Of a DNA stretch of 64,000 nucleotides, positions 1 to 11,986 are shown one piece after another. A model generated the notes under the pieces. It was given only the letters and a program-made list of their open reading frames with translations, was not told the origin of the DNA and did not search any database. Source of the stretch: Balaenoptera acutorostrata (lineage: Eukaryota; Chordata; Mammalia; Artiodactyla; Balaenopteridae); NCBI RefSeq assembly GCF_949987535.1, contig NC_080066.1:95740413-95804412 (forward strand). The letters run 5' to 3'. How positions within the stretch are numbered: position 1 is the first letter of the stretch; every line of letters starts with the position of its first letter. Position numbers and translations under genes: made by a program.

Positions 1-239
1 AATTCTAGATCATCTAGGTAAACCTGTATTGTAATTTAGGAATTCTGCAAGATTGCTGACAGAAGTGTGCATTCAAGATTTTGCTTAAGCAATTCTAGCA
101 ACTAAGGGCTAGGGAATGCACTAGTTTGAGGAACATCCTGTTCCTCCTTTGAACAGTTATAATTATTAGGAAATTCTTCCTTAGAATAAGCTGGAATCTA
201 TCAACCTATCACTTCCACTCGTTAAGAAAACTGATATAA

Positions 240-440
240 TGCTTAGCATGTGTCAGGCACTCATTTAATCCTCACAGTAACCTATGATGTTGGTAGTGTT
301 ATCATTATCATCATAATCCCCATTTTACAGTTAAGGAAGAAGACACAGAAGAATTACCCAAGTTCGTGTGCCTGGTTAAGTGGTAATACCAGGATCTGAA
401 CCCACCCAATCTGTTTCCAAAGTCCATGCTTTCAAATTCT
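240..440 (-). repeat. MIR
   Basis: GTGTCAGGCACTCATTTAAT, CCCCATTTTACAGTTAAGGA and CAGGATCTGAACCCACCCAA follow the MIR complement in order. Confidence 0.8.
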
Positions 441-799
441 ACATTAAACCACCTAATTCTGTCCTCTGGAAAAAACAAAATAGAGCCTTTCAAGGACAGG
501 TCCTTAGCTATATGAATAATATAGATACTAAATATTTTAATATAACTACTTTCTTTTCTTTTCTCTAGATTAAAGTCTTAATTCCTATACTTGCCCAAGG
601 TAGTAAGTTGCCCTGAACCCTTCACCATTTTGCTTCTTGGGGATACATCATTTTGACAATGTCCTTAAAAGGTGATGGTCTTCAAATTTTTGATATCTTA
701 AAATACACAGGTGTCTCTTGCTTGCCATTTCTTCTTTTTAGTCTAAATACAGGAATTTACATCTATCTTTGTTAAAAATAAAGGTTGTTGGAGAGTGAA

Positions 800-1430
800 A
801 TGATTAAGAGCATGGACTGTGCAGAGTTCCTGGGCTTGAATCCAGGCTCTACCACTAACTAGCTGTGTGACTTTGATCTTGGGAGAAAAAGTCATTTAGC
901 CTCTCTGGGGCTGAATACCCTCACCTGTAAAATGGTGATAATAACTGTACCTGCCTCCTAAGGTTGCTGTGAGGATTAGAATTAGTATCTGTCAAGCACA
1001 CAAAACAGTGCCTTGCATATAGTAAATGCCACATAAATGTTAGCTATTATTGGGCTTCCCTGGTGACACAATGGTTAAGAGTCTGCCTGCCAATGCAAGG
1101 GACACGGGTTCAAGCCCTGGCCTGGGAAGATCCCACATGCCTCAGAGCAGCTAAGCCCGTGCACCACAACTACTGAGCCTGAGCTCTAGATCTCGCAAGC
1201 CACAACTACTAAGCCCACGTGCCACAACTACAGAAGCCTGCGCGCCTACAGCCCGAGCTCCGCAACAAGAGAAGCCATGACAATGAGAAGCCCGCTCACT
1301 GCAACAAAGAGTAGCCCCCGCTCACCGCAACTAAAGAAAGCTCATGCACAACAATGAAGACCCAACACAGCCAAAAATAAATAAATAAATAAAATTATTT
1401 TATTTTAAATGTTAGCTATTACTGATTGAA
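800..1430 (+). repeat. MIR split near its 3' end by a SINE
   Basis: GATTAAGAGCATGGACTGTG, CTAGCTGTGTGACTTTGATC, CTGTAAAATGGTGATAATAA and ACAGTGCCTTGCATATAGTA are a complete MIR. The SINE lies at 1052-1406. Confidence 0.9.
1052..1406 (+). mobile_element. CHR-type SINE, long form
   Basis: It has a tRNA-related head, a CACAACTACTGAGCC-repeat body and an (AAATA)n tail. The duplication AAATGTTAGCTATTA (1035-1049 and 1407-1421) shows it split an older MIR. Confidence 0.95.
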
Positions 1431-1634
1431 CGCAAACTATTAAGATAATTTAGCCTTTATTCTCCCATGGAGGGACTGTATTAACTACTTTTATGGCATT
1501 ATGTTACTTTAAAAATTTAATAAACACTACTTTTATGCTTTGTCTTTGGATGTTGAAAAGGACTAAATACTGACAGTAAATCCCATGGCATGGCATGGAA
1601 GGTTTTCCTTAAGTCTGACACTGATCTTTTATTT

Positions 1635-1779
1635 TTTTAATTTTAATTTATTTTTATTTTTTATTTTTTGGCCACACTGCACACCTGGCAGGATCTTAGT
1701 TCCCCCGACCAGGGATTGAACCCACACCCTCAGCAGTGAAAGTGTGGAGTCCTAACCACTGGACCGCCAGGGGATTCCC
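1635..1779 (-). mobile_element. CHR-type SINE, short form
   Basis: This is an inverted head-type copy with a T-rich left end. The exact duplication ACTGATCTTTTATTT is at 1620-1634 and 1780-1794. Confidence 0.95.
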
Positions 1780-1807
1780 ACTGATCTTTTATTTAAAGTT
1801 ATATTGA

Positions 1808-2119
1808 GGGACTTCCCTGGTGGTCCAGTGGTTAAGAATCTGCCTTCCCATGCAGGGGGCTCAGGTTCAATCCCTGGTGGGGGACCTAAGATCCCACGTG
1901 CTGCGGAGCAATTAAGCCCTTGGGCCACACACAACTAGAGAGCCTGCGTTCTGCAGCTACAGAGCCCACGCGCTCTGGAGCCGGCTGCCACAACTAGAGA
2001 GAAGCCAGCGCTCCGCAACGAAGAGCCCACGCGCCGCAACAAGAAAAGATCCCGCATGCCACAGCTAAGACCTGACCCAGCCAAAGATTTAACTAACTAA
2101 CTAAATAACTAAATAAATA
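1808..2119 (+). mobile_element. CHR-type SINE, long form (diverged)
   Basis: It has the SINE head, a diverged body with AAGATCCCGCATGCC, and a tail. The duplications GTTATATTGAGG (1798-1809) and GTTATACTGAGG (2120-2131) place it at the 3' end of an inverted L1. Confidence 0.9.
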
Positions 2120-2343
2120 GTTATACTGAGGTATAATTCAAATGTCATATATAATTCATCCATTTGATATGTACCATTCAATGGCTTTTAGTATAGTCAC
2201 AAAATTATATATCCATCAACACGATTTTAGAACATTTCATTAATACAAAAAAAGAAACCTCACACCCCTTAGCTATCACTCCCTAATCTCCCATTCCTCC
2301 AGGCCCTGGAATCATACAGTATTTGTCCTTTTGTGATTGGCTT

Positions 2344-2349
2344 GCTTGC

Positions 2350-2384
<35 letters not shown>

Positions 2385-2644
2385 TGGCTGTGTTGGGTCT
2401 TCGTTTCTGTGCGAGGGCTTTCTCTAGTTGCGGCGAGCGGGGGCCACTCTTCATCGCGGTGCGCGGGCCTCTCACTGTCGAGGCCTCTTGTTGCGGAGCA
2501 CAGGCTCCAGACGCGCAGGCTCAGTAATTGTGGCTCACGGGCCTAGTTGCTCCGCGGCATGTGGGATCCTCCCAGACCAGGGCTCGAACCCATGTCACCT
2601 GCATTGGCAGGCAGATTCTCAACCACTGCGCCACCAGGGAAGCC
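2344..2644 (-). mobile_element. CHR-type SINE, young GCGCAGGCTCAGTAATTGTGG subfamily
   Basis: The TATTTATTT tail is at the left and the head complement at the right. The duplication TGTGATTGGCTT (2332-2343 and 2645-2656) lies within an L1. It is very close in sequence to the copies at 16.1, 33.1, 36.8, 59.4 and 62.6-63.2 kb. Confidence 0.95.
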
Positions 2645-2874
2645 TGTGATTGGCTTCTTTTACTTAGCATAATATCTTTAGGGTTCATCCATGTTGTAGC
2701 ATGTGTCAAAATTTCCTTCCATCTTAAGGCTGAATGATATATCACTGTATGTATATACCACATTTTGGTTTTCCATTCATGTGTCAGTGGACGTTTAGGT
2801 TGCTTCCACCTTTGGCTATTGTGAACAGTGCTGCTATGAACATAGGTATACAAATACCTCTTTAAGACCCTACT

Positions 2875-4674
<1,800 letters not shown>

Positions 4675-4971
4675 AAGACCCTGCTTTCAATTCTTTTGGG
4701 TGTATACTCAAAAGTGGAATTTCTGGACCATATGGTAATTCTATTTTTAATTTTTTGAGGAACAGCCGTACTGTTTTCCACAGTGGCTCTACCATCTTAC
4801 ATTCCCAGCAACAGTGCCCAAGCATTGCATAATTGGGTTGTCTTTTTATTGTTGAGATGTAATTTATAAAATGTAGGTACAAGTCCCTTATCAGGATATG
4901 ATTTGCAAGTATTTTCTCCCACTCTATAGATTATCTTTTCACTTTCTTGAACAACAAAAGTTAAAAATTTT

Positions 4972-5081
4972 TTTTTCATGCCACGTGGCATGTGGGATCT
5001 TTGTTCTCTGACCATGGATTGAACCCATGCCCCCTGCAGTGGAAGTGCAGAGTCTTAACCACTGGACCACCAGGGAAGTCC
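4972..5081 (-). mobile_element. CHR-type SINE, short form
   Basis: Only the tRNA-related part plus a T run is present. The imperfect duplication CAAAAGTTAAAAATTTT / CAAAAGTTTTAAATTTT is at 4955-4971 and 5082-5098, inside the L1. Confidence 0.9.
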
Positions 5082-5738
5082 CAAAAGTTTTAAATTTTGA
5101 TGATGTCCAGTTTACCTATTTTTTATTTTGTTGATTGTGCTTTTCATATCATATTTAAGAAACGACTGCCTAACCCAAGGTCATGAAGATTTATGCCTAT
5201 GTTTTCTTCTATAAGTTTTGTAACTTTAGCTCTTACATTTAAGTCCTTCATACATTTATTAAAGTCGTTTGATTTTTTGTTGTTGTTGTTGTTTGCATAT
5301 GGTGTGAGGTAGGGGTCCAACTTCATTCATTTGCATAAGGATATCCAATTGTCCCAGTTGTATCAAAAGACTACTGTTTTCCCCCACCAGTTTGCTTTGG
5401 CATCCTTGTCAAAGTTCAGCTGACCATAATTGTGAGGATTTATTTCTAGACTCATGATTCTAGTCCATTGCTCTATGAACTAGAGCATGAGGCGGTCTAT
5501 CCTCATGCCTTGATTACTGTAGCTTTGTAGTAAGTAAATTTTGAAATTGGGAAGTGTGATTCCAATTCTGTCCCTCTTTTTCAAGACTGCTGATACTGAT
5601 CTTTTAGCTTTTTGGTGTATGGTTATTCAACTACCATCCTCAAACACATCAACTGTAATCCAACCCAATTTTCTCCATCTTAACCGTATGAATACTATGA
5701 GAGACCCAGTCATATGTTTTGCTGAAAACAACACTCTA

Positions 5739-6434
5739 GGGAACTTCCCTGGTGGTGCAGTGGTTAAGAATCTGCCTGCCAATGCAGGGGACACGGGTTC
5801 GAGCCCTGGTCCAGGAAGATCCCACATGCCGCGGAGCAACTAAGCCCGTGTGCCACAACTACTGAGCCTGTGCTCTAGAGCCCGTGCGCCACAACTACTG
5901 AGGCCCATGTGCTTAAAGCCCATGCTCTGCAACAAGAGAAGCCACCGCAATGAGAAGCCCGCGCACTGCAATGAAGAGTAGCCCCCGCTCGCCACAACTA
6001 GAGAAAGATTGTGCACAGCAAGAGAGACCCAACACAGCCAAAAATAAATAAATAAATTTATTTTTTAAAAAAAGCTGGACTTCCCTGGTGGTGCAGTGGT
6101 TAAGAATCCGCCTGCCAGTGCAGGGGACACGGGTTCAAGGCCTGGTCCAGGAAGATCCCATATGCCGCGGAGCAAATAAGCCCGTGCGCCACAACTACTG
6201 AACTGGCACTCTAGAGCCTGTGAGCCACAACTACTGAGCCCATGTGCCACAACTACTGAAGCCCGTGTGCCTAGAGCCTGTGCTCTGCAACAAGAGAAGC
6301 CACTGCAATGAGAAGCCCGTGCACCGCAAGGAAGAGTAGCCCCCACTCGCTGCAACTAGAGAAAGCCCGCGCTCAGCAACAAAGACCCAATGCAGCCAAA
6401 AATAACTAAATGAATAAATAAATTTTTAAAAAAG
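5739..6434 (+). mobile_element. Two CHR-type SINEs in tandem (5739-6064, 6076-6434)
   Basis: Two complete long-form copies in the same orientation are separated by about 11 bases after the first A-rich tail. CAACACTC on both outer sides suggests a shared duplication, so a dimeric insertion or two events at one site are both possible. Confidence 0.9.
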
Positions 6435-7688
6435 CAACACTCAACACTCTGCCTATTTCATTGATCTGACACACAAATTTAATAAAACTTTGAAATAAGT
6501 GAGAGGAATTTTGCATACTTAATTCTTTGCCAAAAACATCAGCATCGTGGTGATCATCAAATTCTTTTCCATGTCTTCACAACCATGTAATGACTCATTC
6601 TAAGATTCTGCTGGGGAATAATGTCAAACAAATGAGTGGATCATTTCTGAAATCTGCCCTTTTCCCCTTTTGCCTCTTTCTGTTCTCTAACCATCTCGCA
6701 ATATCTATGATGATATTGGTCTCTGTGATTACGAAGCTACCAGAATTGCCCCTAATTTCATGGGCACAGAGGAGGAGCTCACAGAATGCAGAGTCATGTT
6801 TTACAAACACGGATTGTATGCTATCCCAGGTTTGTGATTTGGCTCCACATCTGCCAGGAGGTAGGAGGCAGCACAAAATCATTTAAAGTACAGCATGTGC
6901 ATTCTGCTAAAGTTGAAAGTTTTTATACAGAGATTATGTTCTGAGAAAATGTTTCATCAAATAATGAGGGTCTCCATGGCAGCCTTCTCCCCACAGAGAT
7001 ATCCTGCAGAGGATAATTTAATAACAGCTAGATATCTGCTATTCCCAAGTTGACAGAGAAAAGATAACACCTACCCCCAAGAAATATAGTGTCATAGAGA
7101 ATAATGCTTTTTCTCTCCACAGCCCATAAGGTTGTTTGCAGATATGTCTCTAAGCCATGCCACCACTTGAAGTCACTATCAACCATTTCTTTTTACAAAA
7201 TGACAAGGAAAAAGATGTGGAAAAGGAAAAGGAAAAACCAGGCAGGAATTACTGAGATCGACCAGGACAAATAGTATTGAGTTACACAGATCTAGGTGCA
7301 GCCTGAATTACATGTAATACCATTTAATTTTTTAGTATTATCAGGGATGTTTCACTTAACTAAACTTCTATTTTATTGAAGCTTAAACTTATAAGCACCA
7401 GCACATTTTAGACCTTTTCTTGATGACTTGAGGTCTTTTCTATAAACACATGTTGTTGAAATGCCATCAGGTTTAATGAACTGCTTAGGATTATCTGGTC
7501 TACACTAGAATGCCTACTGAGTTACTTGGTTTTTCATATTGTCTCCTCCTTTGTCAGCTGCCCTTCTTGGTTATCAGCATACCAGTTTCTAGTAGTGCCT
7601 GTTAATTTAACTACTTCCAATTTGTTATGGGCTGGATGACCACATCACCAGGTTAATTAGAATTTATCAGATTTGTTTCTAAAGAATA

Positions 7689-7690
<2 letters not shown>
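6435..7690. other. Non-coding stretch without recognised repeats
   Basis: AT-rich intergenic sequence downstream of CHP1. Short open frames on both strands at 6590-6886 are unrelated to any family I know. Nothing else is seen. Confidence 0.6.

Positions 7691-7731
<41 letters not shown>
7691..7731. repeat. (TG)20 microsatellite
   Basis: This is a perfect TG run of about 41 bases, likely polymorphic in length. Confidence 0.98.
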
Positions 7732-7734
<3 letters not shown>

Positions 7735-8090
7735 AGGGAATACGAGATTTTCTTGTGAATAAAACACAAACTCTGGTTAATGGTGCTTGATATCTACTGT
7801 GGTAGCCCAGAGACCTTCTTTGATCAATTCTTATTTCTCCAGCCACATTCAGGTACTAGATATAACAATTCACCTATCTGCTTCAGTTCTTGAATAGACT
7901 GCAAAGGGTGGTGGGAAGTGTCAGGACCATGCCTCCAAACAAACAGCCTTCCTAGTTTTGATGAGAGATCAGAATCTAGTGCTTAGAGACTTAAGAGCTT
8001 AGAGAAGAAAACTGAGTCTTGGCATCTCAAGACAATGTCCTTGATCAGCTTATACCTTAGGTAAAGATGTCAGGCCAGTTACTTACTCCA

Positions 8091-8131
8091 ACAGCACTGA
8101 GTCCTAACCACTGGACTGCCAGGGAATTCCC
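8091..8131 (-). mobile_element. 41-nt SINE head without tail
   Basis: The minus strand reads GGGAATTCCCTGGCAGTCCA and on to GTGCTGT, the first 41 nt of a CHR-type SINE. The exact duplication TACTTACTCCA (8080-8090 and 8132-8142) flanks it. The 3' part and A tail are absent. Confidence 0.9.
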
Positions 8132-8857
8132 TACTTACTCCATCTTAAAAGACACGAGACTCTTCATTGCTATCTGCTCCCTCTCAGACCTGTGAGGAAA
8201 CAGCCTGCAGTACCTCACAAACTTACCGGGTAAATCTCTCATCACTGCTTGGCATAGAGGAAAAGAAAATGAAAATCTCTAAACTGGAGTTTCTATTAAG
8301 CTAGATGTTAAACGGTCTGTACTGGCAAATACCAGCCATCTTCAGTTTGAATCACTTGTTGACTCAAAGCTCAGCCAAAGGAATGTGAATTTAGGGAATA
8401 TCAGTCCGGTAATGATGACTTCCTTCCAAGCAATTCTGCTTTCAGTGTTTGGGGAACAGGATAAATACCTGGCTTGTAGCATAAGAAATCCAGTTTGTAA
8501 AGACAGTCCTCCATGAGGCGTCTCTACAGTAAATATCTGCTCTAAATTCCAATCAAGACAATCTATTCTAATAGTGTTTTAAATACAAAATTTGACAGGA
8601 TTCTATAATCAATTTGAAAAAATAGGTGACCATGAAGAACATTCTAAAAAGAATACTGAAGGTAAAAGAGAGTAATTTGATTGCTTCTGGCATTCTCTTG
8701 AAGCCTATCAAAAGCTGTGAGTAAATGCCTAAAGTTTGCTCTAGTAATCCCACTCCCACAAAATTTTTTCAAAGAAAAAAGTTATATGCAAAAAGGCATT
8801 CATTGTACCATTATTTTATAACATAAAATTAGAAACAATAAGCAAATAAGGTAGTGG

Positions 8858-8950
8858 GACTTCCCTGGTGGTCCAGTGGTTAAGACTCTGTGCTTCCACT
8901 GCAGGGGGACGTGGGTTTGGTCTCTGGTCGGGGAAGATCCCGCATGCCAC
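8858..8950 (+). mobile_element. About 93-nt SINE head without tail
   Basis: It starts at the SINE head and stops after GATCCCGCATGCCAC, with no body or A tail. The duplications ATAAGGTAGTGG (8846-8857) and ATAAGGTAATGG (8951-8962) flank it. The left edge is ambiguous by 1-3 bases because GG is shared. Confidence 0.88.
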
Positions 8951-8962
8951 ATAAGGTAATGG

Positions 8963-11932
8963 TTAAGTAAATATTACATCAAGTTGGTAAAATATTATGT
9001 AACCATTGATACAAACAAGGAAGAACAGTTAACATGGGGAAATATTACAATATGTTCATTTCTAAAAGCTGTTATCATCTCATGTTATGTTTCATTTACT
9101 TTAGAAATACGTAATGCATGGGTAGACCAGAAGGGAGCAAGGGAAATAAAATTAGTTAAGGGGATTCTCTTCAAACTGCAGGTAATGTTGTAATGTTCTT
9201 AAAATATTTTTTATCGGAATCAATGAATGTCTTATTTTAGTCACAGACTGGTATACCTACGGCCATGGTCAGTAACATTAAGCTTTCTCCAAAACTGACA
9301 GCATGGTCACTCCATCTATTTGTCACTTTCTCCAAATCCTAAAATTACGCTCAAAATGAAGCAAAGCTGAAACAGTGCAAGTCATTTTGAATGGACTTCT
9401 GAGGCAGAGGGACCGGAAAAGAAGAGGGTATTGTGTTAGAATTTATAGGATGACTCTAGCTATTACTCTTTTGAGTCTTGTGGCATGACACTAAACCTTA
9501 AAATAAGAAGAGATATTCATACCCTACATAGCAGACTGAAACTTGAAGATGTGAAAAGCCATGTAACAATAGCTGGGTACAATACGTCACTGAGACTGTA
9601 CGTACATGAGGGGGTAGACAACTTATTAACAAGCAATAGACAGATACCCTATTTTAGACCTCTTCTACATTTAAGGAGTCAGAGTCAAGAACAGAAATGG
9701 AATCCTACCTGGAGCAAGTGGGCAGTGGCTAAGGCTGTCAAAGCCATGCCCAGAGCCAAATAGTGCTGGCCCCTAGATGAACGCTCCCACCTCTTATGTC
9801 CAGGCAGCAGCAGATATAAAAGCCGATAGAAGCTCATGTCATGTTCCAATTACGTTCAAATAAAGGCATTTGATAGCACAGACATAAACCCGAGTAAGGG
9901 AGACACTGTGATTTCAAACTTGAAGAAGGGGACTGAGTTATGTAAAATTCTTGTAAAACACAGGGACAAAAATCACCCAAGTTATTTTGTTTTTTTTTTG
10001 TTTTTTTTTTTTTTAAGTTATTTTGTTTTAACCACAAGTATTTATCGATGGATCAAAGAATACAATTTTAATGGAACAATAAGGCACAACTGTGGATTAA
10101 AACAGTTTGCTATACAGCCAAAAGGAGCAAAAAGCCATAATCTTAGGAACTTTAAATATGCAGGTCAAGGAGCCTCTGAAGTACCTCTCTAACAGACCAG
10201 TGTCAGACAATTCTTCCCTTTTATACAATTCCTATATTACATCACTTGATCACAAAGTCAGACTGATACTTCACCAAGAATTCCTCAGTCATTTATACTT
10301 GAGTCATCCAGCCTGGCCACTCTTTCTTCTCCACTCTTCCTAATCCCTTTGCAGTGTTTTTTTTTTTTTTTTTTTTAAAGTAATTCCCTTCCTAAAGTAT
10401 TGTGTATACATCTTGGATAGCCTTCCAAAGCAAGGAAACAGCAAGCAAGCAATGAGTCAGAGAAAATCAGCCAAGGACAGATGTATGGATGAAGAGACTC
10501 ATAAAGACAGATGTTAGGATAATAACAGCCTGATTCAATGAGGTCTATACTAAGCTGACTTAGGCAGAGAAGTTGCTCTGGTTCATGCAAAGGCCTATAA
10601 TGCCACCTCAGGTCGTGCCACCAGTGCCAGAGCCCTTGTTCCTAAGGGATTAGCAGTGGTCTAAGAGAGGAGCTAGGATGTCATTGTAACCAGGCAGCTA
10701 ATGATACGATACATTCAATGCTTTGGACCTGTAGTAGGAGCTGACTATGGCTTCCAGCAGTAACATGTGCCAGGTGTAAAATTCATAGAGAATTTTGTGC
10801 AAAACCTCAAGACACTGAGGACAATCTTTATATCTTGTGGACTGGGATAAGTTAGGCACTTATCTTTCTACTTGGAAATGTGAAGTGAAAAACATTCCAG
10901 GGCACACAGCACTGAGGCATAAACCATGCTGCAGAGGTGGGAATACTTTTAGGGTGCCCAGTCTCCTTGTTCAAGCAGCCATGAGAAACACCACTGACAA
11001 GCATATTGTCAGAGCGGCTATTCTGGTGGTGACAGCATCCTCAAACTAAGCAAGCCTGCAGGCATATGGCTAATTTGTGGAGAGTCAACACTGTACTGAC
11101 AGGAGCAGCCACGTAGGTATGTATGTTGAGAATCGGAGGCCAGAGGTAGAGCGACCTGGGCAAGCCACCCAGAAGACTTGTCTCTATAATCCTTATCTTT
11201 CAAGAACATCTCCAACAAACAGCCCTTTGGTGACAGAGCAGAGGGGACCAAGAGATGGTCAAGACATTCTTCTGAGAGAAGTATTGACCGAAAAGCTCCT
11301 GAAGAGGCAACATCCCAAAGAACCATTTAAGAGTAAAAGTAGATTAAAAACTGCCAGACCACTGAACTATACTGCCAAGTCAGAAATACATTTAACAGGC
11401 ATAGCTTGGGGTGCCAAGTAGAACAGAGGGGACTGAAGCTTAATAAAAAGCAGGGACGCTGAAAGATTAAGTGAATGGTAGATTGGGTGAAAGAGAAGTA
11501 GGAAGCAAAGGACGTATAAAAAAGGATGAAGGAGCATGCCAGAGCCAAGCTGGGGGGAAGGCAGCATGGCTACGGTCCACATCCAGTCAAAGAGCTTTGC
11601 TGGCTGGTTCTTGGCATGAATCCCTCTCACTTCTCAGACTGGATGGACACGTGGCATTCAGCAGCAGAACAGGGGGAGATGATATTTAGAAATGGAGATA
11701 TCCAGCGAATGATACTGAACAGAATTAGACGGGGTGTACCATTCTGTAATGCCCTGTTTATACACCAAAGGCAGGTTTGTGTTGATGGAACATATTTGGG
11801 GTTGTCATGCAACAGCAGTAGTACTTTGGGAGAAGGGGAATGATGGGATGGAGGTGGGGCTGGTGGACAGGAGGACTTTCAAGTTCCAGTTCTTAAATAC
11901 TAGAAAGCAAGGAACAGTTTGGTCTCAGTCCT
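8963..11932 (-). other. CHP1 3' UTR (extent unknown) and 3' flank
   Basis: The CHP1 3' UTR must start at 11932 and run leftward. No canonical AATAAA on the minus strand was found with certainty in this stretch; ATTAAA near 10068 is one candidate. T runs lie at 9986-10014 and 10357-10377. No other gene is seen. Confidence 0.4.
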
Positions 11933-11986
11933 TTAGTGAAGAAATCGGATGCTCATTTTTTGTTCTACGTCCACCTTCTCCAAAAC
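11933..11986 (-). CDS. CHP1: CHP1 coding exon 7 (residues 178/179-195 and stop)
   Basis: This short terminal coding exon encodes [17 protein letters not shown] and then TAA at 11935-11933. It follows exon 6 after an intron of only 144 bp (11987-12130). Its sequence matches the conserved C terminus that holds the second export signal. Confidence 0.95.
   Translation of the reverse strand, partial: VLEKVDVEQKMSIRFLH

Noticed and set aside
1052..1130. tRNA-like sequence at SINE heads
   Set aside because: The heads keep A and B box-like motifs from their tRNA ancestor but do not form a complete tRNA.
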